Positions 9,566 to 17,980 of a DNA stretch of 64,000 bases are shown here, in pieces. The position numbers and the translations under genes are program-made. The notes under the pieces were generated by a model, which was given only the letters and a program-made list of their open reading frames with translations, was not told where the DNA came from and searched no databases. The first letter of the stretch is position 1. The number at the start of each line of letters is the position of its first letter. Source of the stretch: Streptomyces cyanogenus (GTDB lineage: Bacteria; Actinomycetota; Actinomycetes; Streptomycetales; Streptomycetaceae); contig NZ_CP071839.1 in NCBI RefSeq assembly GCF_017526105.1, positions 8,346,001 to 8,410,000 of the forward strand, given 5' to 3'.

Positions 9566-9991
9566 TCAGAACGCACCCAGGTCCGCGGCGACCCAGTGCT
9601 CCGGCCGCATGTGGACGAGGAAGTGCTCGCCGAGGTGCGCCCGGTCGTACTCCACGAACGCGGCGACCTTCTCTTCCGGGAGGTAGCGCGCGGCCATCTC
9701 CCAGGACCGTTCGGGGCTGTCCGGCGACGTCCTGGTGACCGGGCCCTCCACCCACACATAGCGCACGGAGGGCTGCGTCCGCTGCACCATGAGGCTGAAG
9801 CGCCCCGCGGAGAGCATCGCCCGGGCCTTGCGTGAATCGGGCCCGGTGCGCACCCACAGCTCGCCGCCCGGCGTGTACTGGTACCAGATGGGAACCGTCA
9901 GCGGCGCGCGGTCCGGCCGTTCGACGACCGACAGGGCGCCTGTGTGAGGCTCCGCCAGGAACTCTTCGCGTTCTTCTGAGGAGAGTGTCAC
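9566..9991 (-). CDS. PPOX-family (pyridoxamine 5'-phosphate oxidase-like) flavin/F420 protein
   Basis: 141 residues, the usual length of single-domain split-barrel flavoproteins. The segment LTVPIWYQYTPGGELWVRTGPDSRKARAM is the cofactor-binding first half of the barrel, and KVAAFVEYDRAHL is typical of actinobacterial members. These proteins bind FMN, F420 or haem and reduce small substrates; the exact cofactor cannot be decided here. The gene converges on the SWIM operon and seems to be monocistronic. The start ATG at 9991 is taken because no good alternative is present; the upstream bases (GGTCCCGTGAC reading toward the gene) give a weak ribosome site. Confidence 0.85.
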   Translation of the reverse strand: MTLSSEEREEFLAEPHTGALSVVERPDRAPLTVPIWYQYTPGGELWVRTGPDSRKARAMLSAGRFSLMVQRTQPSVRYVWVEGPVTRTSPDSPERSWEMAARYLPEEKVAAFVEYDRAHLGEHFLVHMRPEHWVAADLGAF

Positions 9992-10030
9992 GGGACCGAG
10001 CCTAGCGCCCGCCGTCCCCCGGACGCCGTG

Positions 10031-10246
10031 TCATCCGGTTCCGCGGTCCAGGACGCGGCGGGCCGCCTCGGCCTCCGCCGCCGGCGGGGACAACTCGTCG
10101 AGGGTGTCGAGTTCGTCGTCCGCTTCCAGTTCCCGCTCCCAGGCCGCGGCGAGCTGTTCCTGCTCCTCGCGCGGCTTCGCGCCGATGGACTCCCGGTGGT
10201 CGGGGTCCAGCGCCGCCAGGAATCGTTCGACGGGATCCTTCGGCAT
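10031..10246 (-). CDS. Small acidic protein of unknown function
   Basis: 71 residues beginning MPKDPVERFLAALDPD; the chosen ATG at 10246 has AAGGAG seven bases upstream, while a longer reading upstream is arginine/glycine-rich and non-coding in character. The protein is acidic (EADDELDTLDEL) and alpha-helical, with no membrane segment, metal motif or signal peptide. It sits between a PPOX gene and an exporter gene on the same strand but is separated from both by more than 35 bases. I do not recognise the family; small proteins of this kind are common in Streptomyces. Confidence 0.65.
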   Translation of the reverse strand: MPKDPVERFLAALDPDHRESIGAKPREEQEQLAAAWERELEADDELDTLDELSPPAAEAEAARRVLDRGTG

Positions 10247-10420
10247 GCAGTGCTCCTTGTCGCCGGTCGCGGTGCCGCTCCCGGCCCAGCATGGCCAACC
10301 ACGCCCGCACCCGCCGCCCGACACGGCCCCGCGCCACCCTGATGGACCTGGAGGGCAGCGCAGCGAGCGCGCGCGCCGCGGCGACGGGAGCCGCACACGC
10401 CTCGGACGCCCCGGCCCCCG

Positions 10421-11938
10421 TCAGGTCTGCCGGGCGTGCACCGGGTCGTTGGCGACCTCCTCCGGACACGTGCGCCGGGACCGGCTCGCGCGCCGGTCGC
10501 GCCGCCAGTCGGCCGTCGCGAGCGCCAGGGACGCCACCATGCCGACGAGGGCGGCGCCCAGCGCGGTGACGAGCGCGCCGCGATAGTCGTGGCTCCTGCC
10601 GAGCACGAGGTAGAAGAGGCCGGGCAGGGCGGCTGTCCCCAGCGCGGCGCCCAGCCGCTGCCCGGTCTGCAGGGCACCGCCCGCCGCGCCCGCCATGCGC
10701 ACGGGTACGTCCCGCAGGGTCATCGTGATGTTGGGCGAGACCACGAAGCCACCGCCGATGCCGCCGAGGAACAGGACCGGAGCGGCGAGCCAGGGCGCCA
10801 TGTGCAGCGGTGCGAAACGGAGCAGCAGCGCGGTGCCGCCCAGGCCGGCGATCACGCCCGCGAGACCGCACACGGTGAGCAGGCGCCCGAACCGTTCCAC
10901 CAGCCGGCCCGCGACCACGGCCGCGCTCGCCGAGCCCAGCGCGAAGGGGGTCACGGCGAGGCCGGACCGGAGCGGGGAGAAGCCGAGGCCGCGCTGGTAG
11001 AAGAGGGCGAAGACCAGCCATACGCCGCTGAAACCGACGAAGTACAGCGTGCCGATGCCGGCGCCGACGGCGTAGCCGCGCACGGTGCTGAACAGGCGCG
11101 GGTCGAGCAGCGGCTGGGCACCCCGGGCGACGAGGCGGTGCTGCCACCAGGAGAAGACGGCGAGGACCGCGGCCCCGACCGGGAACAGCCACCACACCCG
11201 GCTCAGGCCGCCGGAGTCCGCCTGGACCAGCGGATACATCAGCGCCAGGACGCCCAGCCCGAGCAGCAGCACGCCGGCCACGTCCACGTGGCCCCGCTCG
11301 GAGCGCCGGGTGCGGGGGAGCAGCCGGCGGCCGAGCAGCACGGCCAGGATGCCGATGGGCACATTGACGTAGAAGATCCACCGCCAGCCCTGGGCGCCGG
11401 AGGCGAGGGCGAGGATGGCGCCGCCGGTGATCGGGCCTGCGGCGGAGGAGATGCCGACGGTGGCGCCGAAGAAGCCGAAGGCGCGACCGCGCTCGGCGCC
11501 GCGGAACATCTGCTGGATCAGTGCGGAGTTCTGGGGCGCCATGAAGCCCGCCGCCAGGCCCTGGGCGAGCCGGGCCACCACCAGTAGCGTGATGTCCGGG
11601 GCCGCTCCGCAGGCCGCGCTGCAGAGCACGAAGCCGCTCAGGGCCAGCAGGAAGATCCGGCGCCGGTTCAGGGCGTCACCGAGGCGGCCGGCGGTGACCA
11701 GGGCGAGCGCGAAGGTCAGGGCGTACCCGGAGACCACCCACTGCACCTGTGCGGGGGAGGCGTGCAGGTCGCGCTGGATGGTGGGCAGGGCGACGGCCAC
11801 GATCGTCACGTCCAGCAGGCTCATGAAGCCGGCCACCAGGGTGACCCACAGGGCACGCCACCGCTGCGGATCCGGCTCGTACCCGTCTTCCCGAGCGCCC
11901 GGGTCCCGGCCGTCTGCCGCCGATGTCGACGCTCTCAC
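10421..11938 (-). CDS. MFS drug exporter, DHA2 (EmrB/QacA) family
   Basis: 505 residues with about fourteen predicted membrane segments, the size and topology of DHA2 proton antiporters. Diagnostic stretches are LDVTIVAVALPTIQRDL in segment 1 (motif D1), GRLGDALNRRRIF (motif A between segments 2 and 3) and GRAFGFFGATVGISSAAGPITGG (motif C). The start is the GTG at 11938 with AGGAG five bases upstream; a longer open frame upstream is not membrane-like. Likely exports a hydrophobic toxin or natural product from the cytoplasm; substrate unknown. No TetR regulator lies next to it. The divergently oriented neighbour is a small acidic protein. Confidence 0.92.
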   Translation of the reverse strand: MRASTSAADGRDPGAREDGYEPDPQRWRALWVTLVAGFMSLLDVTIVAVALPTIQRDLHASPAQVQWVVSGYALTFALALVTAGRLGDALNRRRIFLLALSGFVLCSAACGAAPDITLLVVARLAQGLAAGFMAPQNSALIQQMFRGAERGRAFGFFGATVGISSAAGPITGGAILALASGAQGWRWIFYVNVPIGILAVLLGRRLLPRTRRSERGHVDVAGVLLLGLGVLALMYPLVQADSGGLSRVWWLFPVGAAVLAVFSWWQHRLVARGAQPLLDPRLFSTVRGYAVGAGIGTLYFVGFSGVWLVFALFYQRGLGFSPLRSGLAVTPFALGSASAAVVAGRLVERFGRLLTVCGLAGVIAGLGGTALLLRFAPLHMAPWLAAPVLFLGGIGGGFVVSPNITMTLRDVPVRMAGAAGGALQTGQRLGAALGTAALPGLFYLVLGRSHDYRGALVTALGAALVGMVASLALATADWRRDRRASRSRRTCPEEVANDPVHARQT

Positions 11939-12096
11939 CTGGACTCCTCTCCCCGGGGCCGCCACCCGGGCGGACCAAGTTCCCCCCACCCCGCACGGGC
12001 ACACATCCGCGGCCGGCTCCCGCACATCCTCCCCGCCGTTTCCGCACCGGGCCCCCGGGAACCCGGGCCGGGCGACGAGTGGATCGGAGAACGGCC

Positions 12097-12345
12097 ATGA
12101 CGGAACACACCGACGAGCCTGCCGACCGGTACGCACGGGCCCGTGACGACGAGGAACCCGGAGCCCACTCGGGCGGCGAGAGCCAGGCCCGCGAGCGCAC
12201 GATTCCGGGCACGGCGAGCGCGAAGGAGGGCTACCAGCCCGAGAGTGGCACGGTGGCCGGCGAGCCGCTGCGCGGCGTCCGCGCGGAGGAGCAGCAGGAG
12301 GAGGAGAGCCGGCAAGGCGGCGAGGACACCGGTTCCGGCGGGTAG
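12097..12345 (+). CDS. Small disordered acidic protein
   Basis: 82 residues starting MTEHTDEPADRYARAR, with GGAGA about seven bases before the ATG. The composition is Glu/Gly/Arg/Ala-rich with no hydrophobic core (tail EEQQEEESRQGGEDTGSGG), so it is probably intrinsically disordered and cytoplasmic. It is divergent from the DHA2 exporter and convergent with the GH16 gene. Family not recognised; similar short hydrophilic proteins in Streptomyces are often stress- or sporulation-associated, which is only an inference. Confidence 0.6.
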   Translation: MTEHTDEPADRYARARDDEEPGAHSGGESQARERTIPGTASAKEGYQPESGTVAGEPLRGVRAEEQQEEESRQGGEDTGSGG

Positions 12346-12385
12346 CCGCCGACCGGACGTACGGCACTGCGTGCCGCGGACAGTT

Positions 12386-13177
12386 TCACGAGTCGGCCGA
12401 CTGCCGCTCGCCGTCTCCGGTCGCGGGCGCCGTCTCGGCTCCGGCCGCAGCGCCGTGCGACGGTCCGGCCGCGGTCGGACGCCGTACCACCAGGCTTGCC
12501 ACCTCGAACGACATCTCGGTCGTCCCGGGGTCGGGCGACGGGTGGTAACGGCCGGCGCTGACCGAGAGATTGACGATGAGATAGGCGTGCCAGGCGGGCC
12601 CCACGCCCCGTCCGTCGGCGAAGACCCGCACGCCGTTCAGCCACCAGACCACCGACCGCGCCCCGAAGTCGGTGCGCAGGTCCACCCAGGCGCCTGGCCG
12701 CACGGCGTCGTCCCGGAGGTAGCGGTTGCCGCGGCGCACATGGTTGGTGAACTCCAGCAGGTCCGGGTTGTCCGGGTGGTACTCGAAGACGTCGATCTCC
12801 TGGTCGCCGTCCCGCCAGGTCCAGATGGCCGGCCAGGCACCGACCTCCTCGGGCAGTCGTACGCGCGCCTGCAGCACGTCTCCCGATCGCACGGTGAACC
12901 CGCCCCGGCTGCCTTCGGTGGTCAGCAGCCCCGTGTTCCACAGTCCGTCCGGACGGCGGGTGGCCCGGAAGACGCCCGACCGGCTGTAGCGGGGGTCGGA
13001 CACCAGGTGATCCAGTTTGTCGTCGCCCGGATTGACCGGTCCGCCTCCCGGATAGGCCCACGAGCGCCCCGCGACCCACTGGGTCTCGGAGGAGAAGTCC
13101 GCCGTGAACACCACGTCGGGCGGAGGGGGCGGCACGCGAGGACCCGGCAGGGGGCCACGGGATGTCGATTCGTCCAT
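12386..13177 (-). CDS. Glycoside hydrolase family 16 (beta-glucanase-like)
   Basis: 263 residues with the GH16 catalytic signature ExDxxE, read as EIDVFE at residues 127-132 (nucleophile E127, assisting D129, acid/base E132). The surrounding AWPAIWTWRDGDQ and the later WHAYLIVNLSVSAGRYHP strand fit the jelly-roll fold. Family members cut beta-1,3/1,4-glucans, galactans or related polymers. There is no signal peptide: the N-terminus is a short proline-rich stretch, so the enzyme is cytoplasmic, non-classically released or mis-started. It lies downstream of the pyruvyltransferase and FAD oxidoreductase genes on the same strand, 151 bases away, which suggests a polysaccharide role. Confidence 0.88.
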   Translation of the reverse strand: MDESTSRGPLPGPRVPPPPPDVVFTADFSSETQWVAGRSWAYPGGGPVNPGDDKLDHLVSDPRYSRSGVFRATRRPDGLWNTGLLTTEGSRGGFTVRSGDVLQARVRLPEEVGAWPAIWTWRDGDQEIDVFEYHPDNPDLLEFTNHVRRGNRYLRDDAVRPGAWVDLRTDFGARSVVWWLNGVRVFADGRGVGPAWHAYLIVNLSVSAGRYHPSPDPGTTEMSFEVASLVVRRPTAAGPSHGAAAGAETAPATGDGERQSADS

Positions 13178-13328
13178 ATCCGATGTCTCACCGGCTGGCG
13201 ATCGGCCATGCGCCCGGGCGGCGAGCCGCCCGGGGGCACATCCGTTCGGCGCTTCCCCCCCGAGCCCGGGCCGGGACCCCTGCCGGCGACACGGATCTTC
13301 AGCCGCCGCACGTGCCGCACCTGCCGGA

Positions 13329-14738
13329 TCAAAGCAAGCTGGCGCCCTGTGCCCGGAGTTCCCGCTGGACCGCGCTCACCGGGACGTCCCGTGGCTGCCG
13401 GCCCTGGGTCGCCGCGAGGGCCGCGCAGACGCCCGCCGCCTGCCCGGTGGCCATGGAGATCGGCATCACGCGGTACGAGGAGTGCGCCACGTGGTCCCCG
13501 GAGATGCAGCGGCCCGCGACGAGGACCCGCTCGACGCCCCGGGGGAGGAGGCAGCGCAGGGGGATGTCGTACGACTCCCCGCGCGGCAGGCGTTTCAGCG
13601 TGGTGCCGCGACCGCTCGGGTTGTGGATGTCCACCGGGTAGGCGCCGCGGGCGACGGCGTCCTCGAACCTGCGGGCCTTGAGCACGTCGTCGCCGGTCAG
13701 CTGGTATTCGCCCAGGATCCGGCGGGTCTCCCGCACGCCGACCTGGACACCGCTCTGGACGATGTAGGAGTCGGCGAAGCCCGGCACGCGGTCGTGCAGG
13801 AAACGGGCGATCTGCGCCATCTGGCGGTGGGCCGTGAACTCGGCGCGGGTGAGGTCCCAGACGCTGGTGCCGAGCACCTCGGTGACACGCGTCGAGTTGA
13901 CCGCCACCTCACCGGCGTTCGGTGTGGCGAAGAACAGCACGTCCTCGCGCGGCAGGTCCAGCTCACCGGCGTCCGTGGCGGCCCGGACCAGGTCCCACAG
14001 CCCGTGCACACCCCTCCACTGGTCCGGGTGGGCGCGGGTGTAGGCGGCGAAGTCCTCCTGATCGAAGCGGACCATGCGGAACATCAGCGACATGGGCTGC
14101 GTCCAGCCGTCCTCCGGCCGGCCGATCTCGTACGAGGCTCCGGCCGCCGCCGCGATGTCGCCGTCCCCGGTGCAGTCCACGATCACGTCCGCGTCCATGA
14201 CGAGCGGACCCGACTTCGTCTCGAACACCGCACGCGCGCGGTCGGGCAGGCTGAGGACGTCGGAGGCGAAGGCGTGCAGGAGCGTACGGACCTCGTGGCT
14301 CTCCAGCAGGTCGTACACCACCAGCTTGAACAGCTCCGGATCGAAGGGCACGGTGTAGCCGGTCTCCAGCGACGGCCGGATCGCCGCCCCCGCGCGTGCC
14401 AGCTGGTCGAGCAGCACCCACAGCACCCCGCCTACCACCGGCTCTCCCTCGCCGTGATCGGGCGGCAGCAGCCGGGTGGTGTCACCGGCCACGGCCTGCT
14501 TGACCTCGTTGTGGAAACTCATCAGCGGCATCACCAGCGCCGCGGTCGCGTTGCCGCCCAGGAACCCGTACCGCTCGACGAGAACGACCTCGGCGCCCGC
14601 GTTGGCGGCACCGAGGGCGGCGCCGATGCCGGCCGGCCCGCCGCCGATCACCAGCACCTGCGTGGATCCCGCGTGCAGCGCCTGACGTGGCGGAAGCTCC
14701 ACCGTCCGGGGAACGCGGGGTGGCATCAGATACGACAC
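13329..14738 (-). CDS. FAD-dependent oxidoreductase (FAD_oxidored family)
   Basis: 469 residues; the dinucleotide-binding motif VIGGGPAGIGAALGAANAG is at residues 30-48, followed by the acidic ribose-binding VLVERYGFLGGNAT typical of the PF12831 group. DADVIVDCTGDGDIAA and the C-terminal HSSYRVMPISMATGQAAG are the other FAD contacts. Catalytic substrate unknown. Two GTG codons compete for the start; GGAGG sits only two bases before the first (14744) but eight bases before the second (14738), so I chose the second. It is 34 bases downstream of the pyruvyltransferase gene and very probably in the same operon. Confidence 0.88.
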   Translation of the reverse strand: MSYLMPPRVPRTVELPPRQALHAGSTQVLVIGGGPAGIGAALGAANAGAEVVLVERYGFLGGNATAALVMPLMSFHNEVKQAVAGDTTRLLPPDHGEGEPVVGGVLWVLLDQLARAGAAIRPSLETGYTVPFDPELFKLVVYDLLESHEVRTLLHAFASDVLSLPDRARAVFETKSGPLVMDADVIVDCTGDGDIAAAAGASYEIGRPEDGWTQPMSLMFRMVRFDQEDFAAYTRAHPDQWRGVHGLWDLVRAATDAGELDLPREDVLFFATPNAGEVAVNSTRVTEVLGTSVWDLTRAEFTAHRQMAQIARFLHDRVPGFADSYIVQSGVQVGVRETRRILGEYQLTGDDVLKARRFEDAVARGAYPVDIHNPSGRGTTLKRLPRGESYDIPLRCLLPRGVERVLVAGRCISGDHVAHSSYRVMPISMATGQAAGVCAALAATQGRQPRDVPVSAVQRELRAQGASLL

Positions 14739-14772
14739 GGTCACTTCCTCCGGGGTCCGGTGGCCGTCGGCG

Positions 14773-15945
14773 TCAGCCCACGGGGGAGGCGGGCACGGAC
14801 GTGACGCCCTGCAGGACCCGCGATGCGGCCCCGCCGTCCAGATAGGCGAGGAGCCGCTCGGCGGTCTCCGCCGCCCGCAGCCGCATCGCCGCAGTACGCA
14901 CGGCTGTCTCGGCCGCACGGGCGCGCCGCTCGTCCCACAGCCGGTCCACCTCCGCCAGCAGCAGCCCCGCCGTCTCCCTGACCACACCGTGCAGGGCCGG
15001 CGCGCCGATCTGCTGGGCGAAGTCGAAGACCTTGCCCGCGTACGGCAGCGGCAGCAGGGGGATCCCGGCGAGCGCGGCGAAGATCAGGAAGTGCAGCCTC
15101 ATCCCGACGGCCAGGTCCAGCTGGCTGACGATGTCGAGGACCTGCTGCGGCCCGTGATCGCCGCGCAGCACCGTGCAGCGGTCCGCCTCCGCCATGCGCG
15201 ACGCCACGGCGTGCGCGTGCCGGATGTCCCCGCGTTCCATGGAGACGAAGACGATGTGCGCGTCCAGCCGGTGCACGAGGAAGTCACCGACACTGGCGAG
15301 AAGCTGGTGGTACCCCTCCTCGTCCAGGTGCTCCGCCGCGCGCCCGGGCTCGCGCACGCTCATCCCCACCAGCCGCACCCGGCGCGGCACGGCCTCCGCC
15401 CGCAGCAGCGCCCCGCCGCGATCGCCGGGTACCAGCAGCAGCGCCGGATCGGCGGTGACGGTGATGGGCCGGGTCAGTCCGGCCTCTTCGAGCACGAGCT
15501 TCGACTCCTCGTCACGGACCGTCACCTCGACCGCGTCCGAGAGCACCGTACGCACCCACGCACAGTCCGCCTCGTCGGTGAGCGGACCGGCCCCCACGGC
15601 ATAGGTGAACACGGGTACGCCCAGGTCCTGGGCGGTGCGGGCCGTCCGCAGATAGCGGCGCGCCTCGGTGTCGTAGAGGATCCCGCCGCCACCGAGCACC
15701 AGCACGTCCAGCCGCCGCAGGTGCGCGGAGATGCCCTCCCGGCAGACCCCCTCCCAGCGGACGACCTCGACCTCCGGGTGGACACTGCGTGTGTGCTCGG
15801 GATGGCGCGAGAAGATCACGAAGTCGGTGTCCGGCCGGCCGGCCCGGACCCGGTCCAGCAGGGCGGCCAGGATCGCCTCGTCGCCCACGTTCCGGCCCCC
15901 GTAGGACCCCAGTACACCTACGGTCGCACTGCCTGCGCCATCCAT
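14773..15945 (-). CDS. Polysaccharide pyruvyltransferase family protein (CsaB-like)
   Basis: 390 residues with the family's N-terminal GSYGGRNVGDEAIL (residues 13-26), the central LGGGGILYDTEARRYL and the C-terminal VGMRLHFLIFAALAGIPLLPLPY, a GT-B-like arrangement. CsaB-type enzymes move pyruvate from phosphoenolpyruvate to a ketal on cell-wall or secreted polysaccharide. No membrane segment is present, so it acts in the cytoplasm on a nucleotide- or lipid-linked precursor. It is the first gene of an operon with an FAD oxidoreductase and perhaps GH16. The ATG at 15945 is the first start in the frame. Confidence 0.9.
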   Translation of the reverse strand: MDGAGSATVGVLGSYGGRNVGDEAILAALLDRVRAGRPDTDFVIFSRHPEHTRSVHPEVEVVRWEGVCREGISAHLRRLDVLVLGGGGILYDTEARRYLRTARTAQDLGVPVFTYAVGAGPLTDEADCAWVRTVLSDAVEVTVRDEESKLVLEEAGLTRPITVTADPALLLVPGDRGGALLRAEAVPRRVRLVGMSVREPGRAAEHLDEEGYHQLLASVGDFLVHRLDAHIVFVSMERGDIRHAHAVASRMAEADRCTVLRGDHGPQQVLDIVSQLDLAVGMRLHFLIFAALAGIPLLPLPYAGKVFDFAQQIGAPALHGVVRETAGLLLAEVDRLWDERRARAAETAVRTAAMRLRAAETAERLLAYLDGGAASRVLQGVTSVPASPVG

Positions 15946-16028
15946 GACCGCGCTCCCTGCCGAGCCGACGCTTCGAGCATGTCTGTACCAGCTTGCAGGC
16001 TTCCGGTGGGAACGCGCGACCGCGTCGC

Positions 16029-16754
16029 TCAGGGGCCGCAGTCCCCGGCGGGAGCCGCGCGCCCCGCCGCCTCGCGCACGAGGATCTCCGCGAGTTCACG
16101 CGACCGGGTGAACATGGGCCAGTGACCGGTGTCCAGTTCGGCCAGCCGCCACCGTCCGCCGGTCAGCAGCCCGGCCACCTCGGAGTCGAGACCGGCGCCG
16201 TTGAGGAGGCATCTGACGTACGTCGTCGGGATCCGCGGGAGCGGGCGGGGCAGGAGCGCCGGCTCGGTCAGCGTGTCACCCGGATGCGGCGTCGAGCGGT
16301 CCATGATCCAGGTGATCTGCGCGTCGGTCAGGTCCTGGCCCGCGTAGCAGGCCCGGTCGGGCGGTGGCCAGAACCCGCCGTGCGCGCGGATCGCCGCTTC
16401 GACCGCTGCGCCGTTCGGCCACCGGTCCACGCACGACGCCCCGTCGGCCGGCACCGGCGCGTCCACGAGCACCAGGCGCACCAGCCGGTCGCCGATCATC
16501 CCGGCGGCATGAGCTGCGGGAACGCCGCCGTAACTGTGTCCGACGAGGACGACGTCCCGTACGCCGGGACGTGCCACCTCGCCGAGGATGTCACGCACGT
16601 GCGTCGACAGCCGGGCGGGCATGCCCCGCTTCTCGGCCAGCCCGGACAGGGTCAACGCCCGCACGGCATGGCCCGCGGCGCGCAGCTCCGGCACGACCGC
16701 GTCCCAGGCCCACGACCCGAGCCAGGCCCCTGCGACCAGCACACAACGCGCCAC
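16029..16754 (-). CDS. Alpha/beta hydrolase
   Basis: 241 residues of the alpha/beta-hydrolase fold. The nucleophile elbow is VGHSYGG with S74, the oxyanion region is VAGAWLGSWAWD at 7-18, and the catalytic histidine is H211 in LDTGHWPMF; the acidic residue is not certain. There is no signal peptide. The small-ester or lactone hydrolase character (salicylate-esterase/MenH-like subgroup) follows from the short cap and the GAWLGSWAWD opening. The gene lies 16 bases upstream of the reading end of the DUF6131 gene on the same strand, so the two may be co-transcribed. Confidence 0.88.
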   Translation of the reverse strand: MARCVLVAGAWLGSWAWDAVVPELRAAGHAVRALTLSGLAEKRGMPARLSTHVRDILGEVARPGVRDVVLVGHSYGGVPAAHAAGMIGDRLVRLVLVDAPVPADGASCVDRWPNGAAVEAAIRAHGGFWPPPDRACYAGQDLTDAQITWIMDRSTPHPGDTLTEPALLPRPLPRIPTTYVRCLLNGAGLDSEVAGLLTGGRWRLAELDTGHWPMFTRSRELAEILVREAAGRAAPAGDCGP

Positions 16755-16770
16755 GGGGTGCGGAGGCTCG

Positions 16771-16944
16771 TCAGCGGACGATGCGGTGCTTCCGGCCTCC
16801 TCGGCGGAAGCGCACGGCGGCGTAGACGAGATCGACGACGAGCACGACGACGCCGATGACCAGCAGATAGAACAGACCGTGGACGGCGACGCCGATGATG
16901 CCCAGCACGACGGCCACGAGGATCAGGAACAGGAAAATACTCAT
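16771..16944 (-). CDS. DUF6131-like small membrane protein
   Basis: 57 residues, beginning MSIFLFLILVAVVLGIIG and ending in a basic tail RFRRGGRKHRIVR. Two hydrophobic stretches (residues 3-20 and 24-44) give a two-helix membrane protein with a cytoplasmic positive tail. GGGAG stands five bases before the ATG at 16944. The sequence is typical of the small DUF6131 family found through Streptomyces. It sits between the PRC-barrel gene (25 bases upstream) and the hydrolase, all on the minus strand, probably one transcript. Function unknown; stress-related regulation is an inference from the PRC-barrel neighbour. Confidence 0.8.
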   Translation of the reverse strand: MSIFLFLILVAVVLGIIGVAVHGLFYLLVIGVVVLVVDLVYAAVRFRRGGRKHRIVR

Positions 16945-16969
16945 CGGATCTCCCGTCGGCTTCGGTGGG

Positions 16970-17326
16970 TCAACGACGGCCCAGGCGCCGCTCCCCGCCG
17001 GAACCCGGGGTGTAGGTCAGCTCGTAGTGGGCGAAGACCGACGGCTCCTCGGCGGCGGACAGCTCCCCGTCGGGGTCGATCGCCGGTGCCTTCTTGACCC
17101 GGTCCTTGCTGTGGGCGACCTTCAGGTACCCCGGACCGACGGTCGCACCCGTGAGGGGCACGAAGACCAGCCGGCGTCGGGTGGGCAGGCCCACGATCAC
17201 GGTGGCGAAGAAGGGCTGGTCGGTGGTGGTGTCCACGTAGACGGACTCCAGCGTGCCGATCTTGTGCCCGTCCGCGTCGACGACGTCGTGCCCTCGCCAT
17301 TCGCGGATATCGGATGCCTCGAACAT
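16970..17326 (-). CDS. PRC-barrel domain protein
   Basis: 118 residues with a PRC-barrel (photosynthetic-reaction-centre H-chain-like) fold: FEASDIREWRGHDVVDADGHKIG, then DQPFFATVIVGLPTRRRLVFVPL, are the two halves of the beta-barrel. GAGGAGG lies five bases before the ATG at 17326; upstream in-frame codons do not look coding. Such Streptomyces proteins are small cytoplasmic adaptor domains of unknown target, often in stress-regulated clusters. It leads the row of minus-strand genes that includes DUF6131. Confidence 0.88.
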   Translation of the reverse strand: MFEASDIREWRGHDVVDADGHKIGTLESVYVDTTTDQPFFATVIVGLPTRRRLVFVPLTGATVGPGYLKVAHSKDRVKKAPAIDPDGELSAAEEPSVFAHYELTYTPGSGGERRLGRR

Positions 17327-17384
17327 CACAACCTCCTCTGCGGGGGTACCCATGATCAGGCCGGCGATGTCACCTCCGCCATCG

Positions 17385-17700
17385 GACACCGTCCGACACG
17401 GTCCCGAGCGCGGAACGCTTCGTCCCGCGCCGCGGGGTGCGGGGTCTGCGTCCGCCGGTGATAACAGGAGCCGCCGGTCGCCGGGGTCACGTCGTGGCCG
17501 GTGGCGAGCCACACCTGTGTCCGGCGCCCGGCGGCCAGGTCGTCGGGTGCGCCCACGCCGCCCATAGGGGCGGGGACCCAGCCGGGGTCGACGGCGTGGC
17601 TGGTGGTTCCCTCCAGCGGGAAGCGCAGGCGAGCGTGAGAGCGGTGACCCACAGCTTGCCGTCGTCCAGGTCGGGCTGCCCTAGACCGGCGGGCCCCGCC
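17385..17700 (-). pseudogene. SDR oxidoreductase remnant, C-terminal half, frameshifted
   Basis: On the minus strand the 3' half of a short-chain dehydrogenase can be read in two frames. First QPDLDDGKLWVTALTLA (about 17650-17600), equivalent to the active-site YxxxK region with the tyrosine lost. Then, after a frameshift near 17610, HAVDPGWVPAPMGGVGAPDDL followed by TQVWLAT and HHRRTQTPHPAARDEAF-like sequence, the usual tail of Streptomyces SDRs. There is no start, no NAD-binding N-terminal half and no stop in the proper place. The 5' break lies directly against the regulator remnant on the other strand. Confidence 0.65.
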
Positions 17701-17895
17701 GGGTGGCCCGGGTACTGCACCTGGACGACGACGAGCGGGGCTGTCTCTACCCGCTCGCCGGCAAGACCACCACCCGCACCCGGCGCCGCGACCGGCAGAA
17801 GGTGCTGCCGCGGCTCCGGCGGGTGCTGTACGACCTCACCGCCGCCCAGGCCATCGTGCGTGATCGAGTTGGTCGGGGAACCGTGCCTGCGGGAC
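17700..17895 (+). pseudogene. XRE/MmyB-type regulator remnant
   Basis: On the plus strand the frame reads RVARVLHLDDDERGCLYPLAG, then RQKVLPRLRRVLYDLTAAQAIV, which matches the region just after the helix-turn-helix of Streptomyces XRE regulators with a MmyB-like ligand domain. The HTH is absent upstream and the ligand-domain continuation is lost after about 17880. In many Streptomyces genomes this regulator is divergent from an SDR gene. Here the two 5' halves and the intergenic promoter are missing, as if one deletion removed them. Identification rests on my memory of the family pattern. Confidence 0.55.
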
Positions 17896-17980
17896 GAGCA
17901 GTTCGCCTGGTGGCGGGCCGGAACCTGGCTCCCTCGAAACCGGCGGCCGACGGCGCCGGCCGTACGAGCCGACCCGCTCC

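Noticed and set aside
10436..11587. A 383-codon plus-strand frame opposite the DHA2 exporter
   Set aside because: Antisense shadow with Gly/Glu/Arg repeats; the exporter on the other strand has clear membrane helices and motifs.
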